DNA of 7,064 nt from Amphibacillus indicireducens (GTDB lineage: Bacteria; Bacillota; Bacilli; Bacillales; Amphibacillaceae): NCBI RefSeq assembly GCF_039539605.1, contig NZ_BAABDL010000097.1, positions 1 to 7,064 of the forward strand, given 5' to 3'. The translations under genes were made by a program, and so were the position numbers. Below are positions 1-6,205 of this stretch, in pieces. The stretch's first letter is position 1, and every line of letters starts with the position of its first letter. Under the pieces are notes generated by a model. That model saw nothing but the letters and a program-made list of their open reading frames with translations. It had not been told where the DNA came from and made no database searches.

Positions 1-192
1 ATTAAAATTGATTATTCCCACTCTAAGACAGACTATTTTAGAAGAATAGTATTTGTTCAGTAGACACTAAATAACCCTTAATTTATAAGAAAAGACGATT
101 TTTTGAATAGTCCCTTTAATTTTTATAGGAATATTTGGTAAACTGGAATATTGGTAATCGTTAGAGATCGTTCATCGATCCAGACTACTAGC
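1..192. other. Gene-free AT-rich left flank
   Basis: No open frame with a plausible start and ribosome binding site is visible on either strand. Positions 1-140 are plain AT-rich sequence; the only structure I see is a weak hairpin (ACTATT at 32-37 with AATAGT at 45-50), too short to interpret. Positions 141-192 look like a badly decayed copy of the 52-bp unit that follows: the 8-mer TAATCGTT at 155-162 is exactly 52 bp upstream of the same 8-mer at 207-214, and little else matches. What lies to the left of the window is unknown. Confidence 0.5.
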
Positions 193-360
193 TAACGAAT
201 AGCCTCTAATCGTTCCCAGTCATGTTTGAAAATCCGCTATCCGGTAACGAATAGCCTCTAATCGTTCCCAGTCATGTTTAAAAATCTACTATCCGGTAAC
301 GAATAGCCTCTAATCGTTCCCAGTCATGTTTGAAAATCCGCTATCAAGTAACGAATAGCC
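193..360. repeat. 52-bp tandem repeat, three full copies plus partial copy
   Basis: Units start at 193, 245 and 297, and a 12-bp partial copy starts at 349. The first 35 bases of the unit are identical in all three copies. All differences fall in the last 17 bases: copy 2 differs from copy 1 at three positions and copy 3 at two. Each of the first two unit junctions forms the hairpin CTATCCG-GTAA-CGAATAG (237-254, 289-306). It has one C·A mismatch on the plus strand but is fully paired, with a U·G wobble, on the minus strand. The third junction (341-358) has lost the inner pairs. Inside the unit a second hairpin pairs AACGAATA with TAATCGTT around GCCTC (194-214 in copy 1) and competes for the same bases. 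The period is not a multiple of 3, so this is not a repeated peptide. It lies past the terminator of the leftward gene. Confidence 0.9.
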
Positions 361-411
361 CATACTCATCCCCTTTATTATGTCATTAAAGAGGATGCGA
401 TTAATGTGGGT

Positions 412-447
412 AAAAAAATAGGATGCTGAGATCAGCATCCTATTTTT
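412..447 (-). terminator. Rho-independent terminator of the DUF2500 gene
   Basis: This is a near-perfect inverted repeat: 16-base arms at 414-429 and 432-447 around a GA centre, with the GC-containing core ATAGGATGCTGA. On the minus strand the stem runs into seven T's (418-412), 11 bp after the stop codon of the leftward gene at 459. The arms also end in an A/T run on the other side, so it could stop transcription from both directions and insulate the tandem repeat from the gene. Confidence 0.9.
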
Positions 448-458
448 AAAAGTATCAT

Positions 459-848
459 TTACGTGTTTCTATCAAAGCTCAAATAACGCGAGCCTTGAAA
501 AGTAAGCTTGCCCGTGTCATTTTCGACAAGTTGCCCATACTCTGTTCCAGTCACGACAAATTCTAGGCGATCTTTGCTTTGCACTTCAAAAGTCGCATAG
601 TATGTCGTGTGTGATGGACTATGGACATGGTTCTCACCAGTATGATGGCGACCGACATCTGTTCGTTTAGTTACTAGTTTCGCCTCGACATCTAGGACTG
701 GAGAAGCATCATCTCTATTTCGTTGCTTAAAATTCTGAACAATACCTACAACAAAAACGCTCAATATAATTAAGAAAACAATAACGAAAAGTACATTAAA
801 TAAGTCAAACATTGGATCACCAAAATCATTATAAGGTGAGAAATCCAT
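459..848 (-). CDS. DUF2500 family (YhhM-type) single-span membrane protein
   Basis: The function is unknown; the family (DUF2500, E. coli YhhM type) is assigned from the C-terminal pattern. With the start at 848 the product is 129 aa. Residues 16-37 form one hydrophobic membrane segment followed by KQRNR, which by the positive-inside rule suggests an outside N-terminus and a cytoplasmic C-terminal domain. From about residue 50 come the family hallmarks: an E-A-K-L-V-T-K-R strand, then YYATFEV (83-89), DRLEF (93-97), TEYGQL (102-107) and the closing TFQGSRYLSF (116-125). A loop at 66-80 carries five histidines (H68, H69, H74, H76, H80). I chose ATG at 848 because GGAG at 860-857 sits 8 nt before it. 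The in-frame GTG at 857, which would give 132 aa, overlaps that ribosome binding site. The gene has its own promoter and terminator, so it is probably monocistronic. Confidence 0.85.
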   Translation of the reverse strand: MDFSPYNDFGDPMFDLFNVLFVIVFLIILSVFVVGIVQNFKQRNRDDASPVLDVEAKLVTKRTDVGRHHTGENHVHSPSHTTYYATFEVQSKDRLEFVVTGTEYGQLVENDTGKLTFQGSRYLSFDRNT

Positions 849-856
849 TTGAATCA

Positions 857-860
857 CTCC
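857..860 (-). promoter_or_regulatory. Ribosome binding site that fixes the DUF2500 start
   Basis: The minus strand reads GGAG followed by 8 nt and then ATG at 848, which is ideal Bacillota spacing. The last G of this motif is also the first base of the alternative GTG codon (857-855), so that codon would have no usable Shine-Dalgarno sequence in front of it. Confidence 0.7.
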
Positions 861-901
861 ATTTCATTAACTAGATTCAAAAAAATTGTACATCTAGCAC
901 A

Positions 902-931
902 ATTATACACCTAGATAATCGACTTGAACAA
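902..931 (-). promoter_or_regulatory. Probable sigma-A promoter for the DUF2500 gene
   Basis: On the minus strand a perfect -10 box TATAAT (907-902) lies 18 bp after a weak -35 TTGTTC (931-926). It sits about 50 bp upstream of the ATG and just downstream of the terminator of the preceding lipoprotein gene, so the two leftward genes appear to be separate transcription units. The -35 matches only its first three bases, so expression may be modest. Confidence 0.55.
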
Positions 932-944
932 TCCCCTTGTCATG

Positions 945-981
945 AAAAAACTCGAACGGATTGTTAGTTTCCGTTCGAGTT
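945..981 (-). terminator. Rho-independent terminator of the lipoprotein gene
   Basis: Perfect 12-bp arms (AACTCGAACGGA at 949-960 and its complement at 970-981) enclose a 9-nt loop. On the minus strand they run into six T's (950-945). The stem begins 22 bp after the lipoprotein stop codon. Confidence 0.92.
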
Positions 982-1003
982 GTCTATCAAAAATTGATCG
1001 TTC

Positions 1004-1498
1004 TTATTCGGCAAATAAATCAGTTATTTCACCAGTCTCAGGATCAACTAAATACCAACCATATGTGGCCGTATGTGTTTCACCATCACCATGATCAACG
1101 ACTTCAAATACTTGAATTCGGTAATTCCCTTGATCATCAGTCCCATCAACTGAATAATTGAGACCAATATCAGAGCCTGTCCCTTGGATAAACTCTTGCA
1201 CGAGCAAAATAGCATCATCTGGACTGAAGCCAGTAGATCCACCGTTAGCCTCTGTTTCATCATCTTCAGATGCTTCAGGTTCTGTAGGTTCTTCTTCATC
1301 TACAGATCCATCATCAGAGCTTTCATCAGTTTCAGATAAATCCTCAACATCATCTTGCTCTGTTTCATCTACATCTTCTGTCCCATCAACTTGTTCGACA
1401 TCGTTATCTTGCTCTGTTTGGTCATCTCCTGGGTTGTCATTTGATTGACAGCCAATTAAAAAGAAACTGGCAAATATTATGACGAGAAATTTTTTCAT
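1004..1498 (-). CDS. Putative lipoprotein with long acidic linker and small C-terminal domain
   Basis: The 164-aa product has a short lipoprotein signal peptide: KK at 2-3, a hydrophobic core and the lipobox L-I-G-C with the lipidated Cys17. It should be anchored in the outer leaflet of the cell membrane. Residues 18-84 form a low-complexity D/E/S/T/Q spacer with 33 acidic residues and no lysine or arginine. Residues about 91-164 look folded: a helix (PDDAILLVQEFI), then strands around NYRIQVFEVV and the ending TATYGWYLVDPETGEITDLF. I recall this kind of C-terminal module in other Bacillota lipoproteins but cannot name a function. R127 is the only Lys/Arg after the cleavage site. GAGGTG at 1515-1510 lies 11 nt before the ATG. 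The gene is divergent from the nucleoside operon; a functional link is not shown. Confidence 0.87.
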   Translation of the reverse strand: MKKFLVIIFASFFLIGCQSNDNPGDDQTEQDNDVEQVDGTEDVDETEQDDVEDLSETDESSDDGSVDEEEPTEPEASEDDETEANGGSTGFSPDDAILLVQEFIQGTGSDIGLNYSVDGTDDQGNYRIQVFEVVDHGDGETHTATYGWYLVDPETGEITDLFAE

Positions 1499-1548
1499 TG
1501 TTGTTATCCCACCTCTTTTTATGTCTATTTAAAATCATTGATAAGCTT

Positions 1549-1577
1549 ATTTTAAGTTTTTTTAAGTGAATAATCAA
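1549..1577 (-). promoter_or_regulatory. Probable sigma-A promoter for the lipoprotein gene
   Basis: On the minus strand -35 TTGATT (1577-1572) and -10 TAAAAT (1554-1549) are separated by exactly 17 bp, about 50 bp before the ATG. The perfect 10-bp palindrome ATAAGCTTAT (1541-1550) touches the downstream edge of the -10 box and could be an operator, but palindromes of this size are common in AT-rich DNA. Confidence 0.6.
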
Positions 1578-1648
1578 TCAGAAAGTGGTTTTAGGGAATG
1601 ACTTCTCTTGATTCACACCTGTTTCTAACCATATAATAAAAGTAATTA

Positions 1649-1676
1649 TTATTTTTGCTGTGAAATCGTTTATACT
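1649..1676 (+). promoter_or_regulatory. Probable promoter of the pdp-deoB-punA-cdd-deoC operon
   Basis: A good -10 box TATACT lies at 1671-1676. The -35 at the usual distance is poor (TTATTT at 1649-1654, 16-bp spacer). The better-looking TTGCTG at 1655-1660 is only 10 bp away and cannot be used with this -10. A strong -10 with a weak -35 fits a regulated promoter. Transcription would start near 1683 and leave a 5' leader of about 57 nt. Confidence 0.5.
1661..1674. promoter_or_regulatory. Candidate CcpA binding site (cre) over the deo -10 box
   Basis: The 14-mer TGAAATCGTTTATA matches the cre consensus TGWAANCGNTNWCA at 13 of 14 positions read on either strand. It overlaps the first four bases of the -10 box (1671-1674), where a bound repressor would block RNA polymerase. 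The B. subtilis dra-nupC-pdp operon is known to be glucose-repressed through CcpA, so a cre here is expected biologically. Binding itself is inferred. Confidence 0.5.
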
Positions 1677-1680
1677 AATT

Positions 1681-1713
1681 GTGAAGCGGTTTTTTAAAAA
1701 CTAGTCGTTTCAC
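1681..1713. promoter_or_regulatory. Inverted repeat at the deo transcription start, possible operator
   Basis: GTGAAGCG (1681-1688) and CGTTTCAC (1706-1713) are inverted copies with one difference and a 17-bp spacer. The spacer contains the 13-bp palindrome GTTTTTTAAAAAC (1689-1701). A third half-site, GTGAAATCG, starts at 1660, exactly 21 bp before the first arm. The block spans the inferred transcription start, which suits a repressor such as a nucleoside-responsive DeoR-type protein. It does not match any operator I can recall exactly. As RNA the arms could also form an 8-bp stem in the 5' leader. Confidence 0.4.
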
Positions 1714-1739
1714 TTAAATAATGAAAGGGTGACCGACGC

Positions 1740-3038
1740 ATGAGAATGGTCGATCTGATTGCTAAAAAGCGTGATGGTCTTATTTTAACTAAAGATGAAA
1801 TTGATTTTATGATCGATCAATATACGAATGATCATATTCCAGATTATCAAATGGCATCGATGATGATGGCGATTTATTTTCAAGGGATGACAACAGAAGA
1901 AAGAATTTATCTAACAGAGGCAATGGTCGCCTCAGGTGATCAAATTGATCTTTCAGCCATCGAAGGGATTAAAGTGGATAAGCATTCAACTGGAGGTGTT
2001 GGTGATAGTACGACATTAATTATCGCCCCTTTAGTCGCTGCTGTTGGTGTACCAGTTGCTAAAATGTCAGGGCGCGGGTTAGGCCATACTGGTGGTACGT
2101 TGGACAAACTTGAAGCGATTCCTGGCTTTAACGTTGAATTAGCGAGCTCAGATTTTATCAAACTTGTTAATAAAAATAAAGTGGCCGTGATTGGCCAGAG
2201 TGGCAATTTGACACCAGCTGACCAAAAACTTTATGCACTAAGGGATGTGACTGCAACAGTGAATGCGATCCCATTGATCGCAAGCTCAATTATGAGTAAA
2301 AAAATTGCCTCTGGTGCTGATGCAATTGTGCTTGATGTTAAAACAGGTTCAGGAGCTTTCATGAAAGAGCTTGATGATGCCAAGGCACTAGCTGAGGCGA
2401 TGGTCGAGATTGGTAATGGTGCTGGCAGGGAGACGATGGCGATTATCTCGGATATGAGTCAGCCACTAGGTTTTGCTGTTGGGAATGCATTAGAGGTTAA
2501 AGAAGCAATTGCGACATTGAAAGGTGAAGGGCCAGCAGATTTAACAGAATTAAGTTTGACCTTAGCTAGTCAGATGGTTTTTTTAGCAAAAAAAGCAGGT
2601 TCAATCGAACAAGCACGTGAAAAGTTGCTAGTTGCGATTAAAAATGGTGACGCAATTGCTAAATTAAAACAATTTATTGAAGCACAAGGTGGCGATCCGA
2701 CAGTTGTCGATCAACCGGATCGATTACCACAAGCGAACGTTCAAGTAGCAGTTAAAGCGAGTCAAACCGGTTATGTGTCAGAGATTATTGCTGATCAGAT
2801 CGGAATTGCGGCAAGTATGCTTGGAGCAGGTCGAGCGACAAAGGATGCTGAAATCGATCTAGCGGTAGGAATTGTGCTAGCGAAAAAGGTTGGTGACTTT
2901 GTTGAACATGGTGATACATTAGCGGTCATTCATAGTAATGATCAACAAAACGGCACCATTTCTGAAAAAATCCAAGCAGCATTTCAAATTCAAATTGAAG
3001 AAGTGAAGCAAAAACCTTTAATCTATCAAATGATTTAA
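1740..3038 (+). CDS. pdp: Pyrimidine-nucleoside phosphorylase
   Basis: This cytoplasmic enzyme catalyses reversible phosphorolysis of uridine, deoxyuridine and thymidine to the free base and (deoxy)ribose-1-phosphate. The 432 aa match the usual length of about 433. An N-terminal helical region (1-65) is followed by the central alpha/beta domain, with the phosphate loop KHSTGGVGD at 81-89 and the family signature at 110-125 (S-G-R-G-L-G-H-T-G-G-T-L-D-K-L-E). Base-contacting R168, S183 and K187 come next, then a C-terminal PYNP domain (about 345-420). K108 just before the signature is, as I recall, the residue that separates broad PyNP enzymes from strict thymidine phosphorylases, which favours pdp over deoA. 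GGGTG at 1727-1731 lies 8 nt before the ATG. It is first in the operon, 40 bp before deoB, and its substrates are supplied in part by Cdd. Confidence 0.98.
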   Translation: MRMVDLIAKKRDGLILTKDEIDFMIDQYTNDHIPDYQMASMMMAIYFQGMTTEERIYLTEAMVASGDQIDLSAIEGIKVDKHSTGGVGDSTTLIIAPLVAAVGVPVAKMSGRGLGHTGGTLDKLEAIPGFNVELASSDFIKLVNKNKVAVIGQSGNLTPADQKLYALRDVTATVNAIPLIASSIMSKKIASGADAIVLDVKTGSGAFMKELDDAKALAEAMVEIGNGAGRETMAIISDMSQPLGFAVGNALEVKEAIATLKGEGPADLTELSLTLASQMVFLAKKAGSIEQAREKLLVAIKNGDAIAKLKQFIEAQGGDPTVVDQPDRLPQANVQVAVKASQTGYVSEIIADQIGIAASMLGAGRATKDAEIDLAVGIVLAKKVGDFVEHGDTLAVIHSNDQQNGTISEKIQAAFQIQIEEVKQKPLIYQMI

Positions 3039-3078
3039 AATAGATTTAATAACGACAGAGCTTGTAGGAGGCACAAAA

Positions 3079-4260
3079 ATGAAGACGCGGTTTAACCGGA
3101 TATTTTTACTTATATTAGATTCAGTTGGGATTGGTGAAGCACCAGATGCAGCAGATTTCGATGATGTTGGGGCAGATACACTTGGGCATATTGCCAACTA
3201 TGTTGGTGGCTTGAAGATGCCAACAATGGCTGGTTTAGGCTTGGGTAACATTCGCCAGATTAAAGGAATTGAAAAAGCTGAGCAGCCTTTAGCGCATTAT
3301 ACAAAAATGGAAGAAGCCTCTGTTGGGAAAGACACAATGACAGGTCATTGGGAGCTGATGGGCCTTCAGATTGATCAACCATTTCAAACATTCCCTGATG
3401 GTTTTCCCAAAGAACTATTAGCGGAATTAACGGAAAAAACAGGTCGCGGAATTCTTGGTAATAAACCAGCTTCAGGTACGGAAATTATTGTTGAGCTTGG
3501 TGAAAAACACATCGAGACGGGCGACTTAATTGTTTATACATCGGCAGATTCTGTTTTACAAATTGCCGCACATGAGGAGGTCGTGCCACTCGAAGAATTA
3601 TATCAAATTTGTGAGATCGCACGCGAATTAACGAAAAATGAAAAATATATGGTTGGGCGAGTGATTGCACGTCCGTTTGTTGGTGAAGTAGGCGCCTTTG
3701 AGCGAACATCGAACCGCCATGACTATGCTTTAAAGCCATTCGGTCGGACTGTGATGAATGAATTGAAAGATGCAAACTTGGATGTCGTTGCTTTAGGGAA
3801 AATTACTGATATTTTTGACGGGGAAGGTGTGACTGAATCGATTCGAACACTTGATAATGATGACGGGATGGACAAGTTGATTGAGTCGATGGGTCAAGAT
3901 TTCCACGGGCTAAATTTTTTAAACCTTGTCGATTTTGATGCTAAATATGGTCATCGCCGTGATCCTAAAGGCTACGCAAAAGCACTGGAAACTTTTGACC
4001 AGCAACTCCCAGCAGTTTTGGATAAATTACGTGAAGATGATTTACTAATCATTACTGCAGATCACGGCAACGATCCCACACATCATGGGACAGATCATAC
4101 GCGTGAGTATGTGCCACTGATTGTTTACCATACTGGAATCAAGTCGGGTCAAGAGCTACCAATCCGAAAAACATTTGCTGACGTTGGCGCAACAATTGCT
4201 GATAATTTCAATGTCAAGCGACCAGAACATGGGGAGAGTTTTTTAAAGGAAATCAATTAG
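3079..4260 (+). CDS. deoB: Phosphopentomutase
   Basis: This Mn-dependent cytoplasmic enzyme of the alkaline phosphatase superfamily interconverts ribose-1-phosphate and ribose-5-phosphate, and the deoxy forms. It links the two phosphorylases of this operon to DeoC and the pentose phosphate pathway. The 393 aa are full length. The metal ligands are all visible: D14 (LLILDSVG), D287 and H292 (VDFDAKYGH), D328 and H329 (TADHGND) and H340 (HGTDHTRE). The phosphorylated catalytic threonine is T86 in GKDTMTGHWE. The order and spacing match the structurally known Bacillus cereus enzyme with a one-residue offset. The region between about 100 and 220 is the cap domain. A perfect AGGAGG at 3066-3071 lies 7 nt before the ATG, and the TAG stop overlaps the next gene's ribosome binding site. 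Confidence 0.98.
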   Translation: MKTRFNRIFLLILDSVGIGEAPDAADFDDVGADTLGHIANYVGGLKMPTMAGLGLGNIRQIKGIEKAEQPLAHYTKMEEASVGKDTMTGHWELMGLQIDQPFQTFPDGFPKELLAELTEKTGRGILGNKPASGTEIIVELGEKHIETGDLIVYTSADSVLQIAAHEEVVPLEELYQICEIARELTKNEKYMVGRVIARPFVGEVGAFERTSNRHDYALKPFGRTVMNELKDANLDVVALGKITDIFDGEGVTESIRTLDNDDGMDKLIESMGQDFHGLNFLNLVDFDAKYGHRRDPKGYAKALETFDQQLPAVLDKLREDDLLIITADHGNDPTHHGTDHTREYVPLIVYHTGIKSGQELPIRKTFADVGATIADNFNVKRPEHGESFLKEIN

Positions 4261-4276
4261 GAGAGGACGTGTACTG

Positions 4277-5095
4277 ATGGATCATAATCAACTCAATCAG
4301 GCGAAAGAATTTTTACAAGATCAACTAAAGATCAAGCCGACAGTAGGTTTAATTCTAGGCTCAGGGTTAGGCGTACTTGCTGATCAAATTAGCCAACCGG
4401 TTCGGATTCCGTATCAAGATATACCTGGATTTCCGAGATCAACTGTTGCGGGACATGCAGGACAACTTGTTGCGGGTGAATTAAATGGTGTGGCTGTTGT
4501 CGCGATGCAAGGACGCTTTCACTATTATGAAGGTTATGGGTTAGATTCAGTCACATTTCCAGTTCGAGTGATGAAAGCAATTGGGATTGAAAAGTTATTT
4601 GTCACAAATGCAGCTGGTGGGGTGAATGAGGCATTTAAGCCGGGTGATCTCATGCTGATAACTGACCACATTAACAATACGGGACAAAACCCACTAATTG
4701 GGCCGAATGACGATCAGCAAGGTGTTCGTTTTCCAGATCTGTCGACAGCCTACACGCCTGATTTACAAAAACTCGCACAACAAGTTGCGACTGATTTATC
4801 GATCGACTTAAAAGAAGGCGTCTACGTCTGGAATACTGGACCAACGTATGAGACCCCTGCAGAAGTTAGGATGTTGCAAGCATTTGGTGGTGACGCTGTT
4901 GGTATGTCGACCGTCCCAGAGGTCATTGTTGCTAGGCATGTCGGTTTAGAGATTTTAGGACTTTCATGTATTTCAAACATGGCTGCAGGGATACTTGATG
5001 AAGTATTGAGTCATGAAGAAGTAATTGAGACGACGGAAAGTGTTCGTGAAACATTTATTGCACTAGTGAAAGAGATTTTAACAAGATTAAAGTAG
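4277..5095 (+). CDS. punA: Purine-nucleoside phosphorylase, trimeric class
   Basis: It phosphorolyses guanosine, inosine and their deoxy forms to the base and (deoxy)ribose-1-phosphate in the cytoplasm. The 272 aa fit the low-molecular-mass, trimeric PNP family (B. subtilis PupG; also called PunA or DeoD2). Phosphate-site motifs are GSGLG (28-32, S29), GHAG with H60, and GRFHYYEG with R80 and H82. The base and sugar site shows TNAAGG (110-115), YETPAE with E192, GMSTVPE with M210 and S211, and N234 in ISNMAAG. That asparagine corresponds to the residue that selects 6-oxopurines in mammalian PNP, so adenosine is probably a poor substrate. The gene starts 16 bp after deoB. AGGAGAGG at 4259-4266 overlaps the deoB stop, which suggests tight co-translation. 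B. subtilis pairs the same two functions as drm-pupG. Confidence 0.97.
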   Translation: MDHNQLNQAKEFLQDQLKIKPTVGLILGSGLGVLADQISQPVRIPYQDIPGFPRSTVAGHAGQLVAGELNGVAVVAMQGRFHYYEGYGLDSVTFPVRVMKAIGIEKLFVTNAAGGVNEAFKPGDLMLITDHINNTGQNPLIGPNDDQQGVRFPDLSTAYTPDLQKLAQQVATDLSIDLKEGVYVWNTGPTYETPAEVRMLQAFGGDAVGMSTVPEVIVARHVGLEILGLSCISNMAAGILDEVLSHEEVIETTESVRETFIALVKEILTRLK

Positions 5096-5115
5096 CTAAG
5101 GAGGCTCACTGTAAC

Positions 5116-5514
5116 ATGCTTGAACAACTCATTATCGAAGCAAAGAAAGCACGAGAAATGGCCTATACTCCTTATTCAAATTTTAAAGTAGGGGCAGCTT
5201 TACAAACTAAAAGTGGAGCTATTTTTCATGGTTGCAATATTGAGAATGCCGCTTATTCGCTGTGTAACTGTGCTGAACGGACAGCCTTGTTTAGTGCCTA
5301 TGCAGTTGGCGAGAGGGACTTCAATGCAATCGTTGTTGTTGCAGATTCACCACGACCTGTTCCGCCGTGTGGTGCCTGTCGTCAAGTGATGAGCGAGCTT
5401 TGCTCAGGGGATATGCCTGTAACCTTAACGAATCTCAATGGTGATTTAAATCAGACAACTGTGAGAGATTTATTACCAGGTGCTTTTCTAGCTGATGATC
5501 TTAAAAATGAATAG
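5116..5514 (+). CDS. cdd: Cytidine deaminase
   Basis: This zinc enzyme hydrolytically deaminates cytidine and deoxycytidine to uridine and deoxyuridine, which then become substrates for Pdp. The 132 aa match the small homotetrameric class of Gram-positive bacteria. Visible features are the substrate-binding NIEN (41-44), then NCAERTA with zinc ligand C52, catalytic glutamate E54 and R55, and the second zinc pair C85 and C88 in PCGACRQ. The N-terminal YTPYSNFKVGAAL (17-29) is the typical family opening. AAGGAGG at 5098-5104 lies 11 nt before the ATG, and only 20 bp separate it from punA. The ending after LLPGAF is short, as is usual for this class. Confidence 0.97.
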   Translation: MLEQLIIEAKKAREMAYTPYSNFKVGAALQTKSGAIFHGCNIENAAYSLCNCAERTALFSAYAVGERDFNAIVVVADSPRPVPPCGACRQVMSELCSGDMPVTLTNLNGDLNQTTVRDLLPGAFLADDLKNE

Positions 5515-5529
5515 GGGAGAGGAATAAAC

Positions 5530-6183
5530 ATGAGTCAAGATTTAGCGAAATACATTGATCATACCATCTTAAAGGCAGATGCAACACGCAATGAAATGAT
5601 CATTTTATGTCAAGAAGCAAGTGAACATAATTTTTTCTCCGTTTGTGTTAATCCTACGTGGGTTAAACTTGCAAGTGAACAATTACAAGAAGTTGATGTT
5701 GCTGTTTGTACGGTAATTGGCTTTCCATTAGGAGCATCAACGCCTGAAACAAAAGCTTTTGAAACAAAAAATGCGATTGATAATGGTGCAACTGAAGTAG
5801 ATATGGTCATCAATATTGGCGCATTAAAAGACAAAAATGATGCGTTAGTTGAAGCGGATATTAAAGCGGTCGTCGATGCGGCGTCAGGTAAAGCACTTGT
5901 AAAAGTAATTATTGAAACAAGTTTACTAACGAATCAAGAGAAAGTGAGAGCTTGCCAGTTAGCTGTTGCAGCAGGTGCTGATTTTGTAAAAACGTCGACA
6001 GGCTTTTCAACGGGTGGAGCAACAGTCGATGATATTACTTTAATGAGAGAAGCGGTTGGATCTGACATCGGTGTCAAGGCATCTGGCGGGATCAGAGATA
6101 AAAAAACGGCTCTAGCAATGATAGAGGCAGGCGCAACACGAATCGGTGCTAGTGCAGGGATTTCAATTGTGAAAGAATGCTAA
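5530..6183 (+). CDS. deoC: Deoxyribose-phosphate aldolase
   Basis: This class I aldolase with a TIM-barrel fold cleaves 2-deoxyribose-5-phosphate to glyceraldehyde-3-phosphate and acetaldehyde, the last dedicated step of deoxynucleoside breakdown. The 217 aa are full length. The opening KYIDHTILKADAT (7-19) is diagnostic. The Schiff-base lysine is K154 in FVKTSTGF, the assisting lysine is K183 in VKASGGIR, and the proton-relay aspartate is D91 in EVDMVINIG. The phosphate-binding end GATRIGASAG (201-210) is intact. The gene begins 15 bp after cdd; GAGAGG ends 7 nt before the ATG and the purine run starts inside the cdd stop. It is last in the operon and is followed by a terminator. In B. subtilis the homologue (dra) comes first, before nupC and pdp, so the order differs. 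Confidence 0.97.
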   Translation: MSQDLAKYIDHTILKADATRNEMIILCQEASEHNFFSVCVNPTWVKLASEQLQEVDVAVCTVIGFPLGASTPETKAFETKNAIDNGATEVDMVINIGALKDKNDALVEADIKAVVDAASGKALVKVIIETSLLTNQEKVRACQLAVAAGADFVKTSTGFSTGGATVDDITLMREAVGSDIGVKASGGIRDKKTALAMIEAGATRIGASAGISIVKEC

Positions 6184-6205
6184 TTTATTATCAGTCTTAA
6201 ATTTA

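Noticed and set aside
193..360. Possible CRISPR array (35-base invariant block with 17-base intervals)
   Set aside because: The 17-base intervals are nearly identical between copies and too short for spacers, and no cas gene is present. It is a tandem repeat.
961..1161. Short plus-strand open frame
   Set aside because: It begins inside the lipoprotein terminator and runs antisense through the lipoprotein's C-terminal domain. It has no ribosome binding site and a His/Gln-rich composition without any family resemblance.
1158..1448. Serine-rich open frame on the plus strand
   Set aside because: It is the antisense of the acidic lipoprotein spacer: GAT/GAA/TCA-type codons read backwards give Ser-rich low complexity. 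The minus-strand frame has a signal peptide, lipobox, ribosome binding site, promoter and terminator.
1655..1660. TTGCTG as the -35 box of the deo promoter
   Set aside because: It is only 10 bp from TATACT, and 17 bp downstream of it there is no acceptable -10 box.
1681..1713. Transcription attenuator or riboswitch in the deo 5' leader
   Set aside because: The leader is only about 57 nt, has no terminator-like stem followed by a U run before the ribosome binding site, and shows no known aptamer motif. A DNA operator is the simpler reading.
1940..2206. Minus-strand open frames inside pdp, and similar ones at 3485-3775 (deoB) and 5610-5834 (deoC)
   Set aside because: They lie wholly inside well-conserved enzyme genes on the opposite strand, without Shine-Dalgarno sequences or recognisable motifs.
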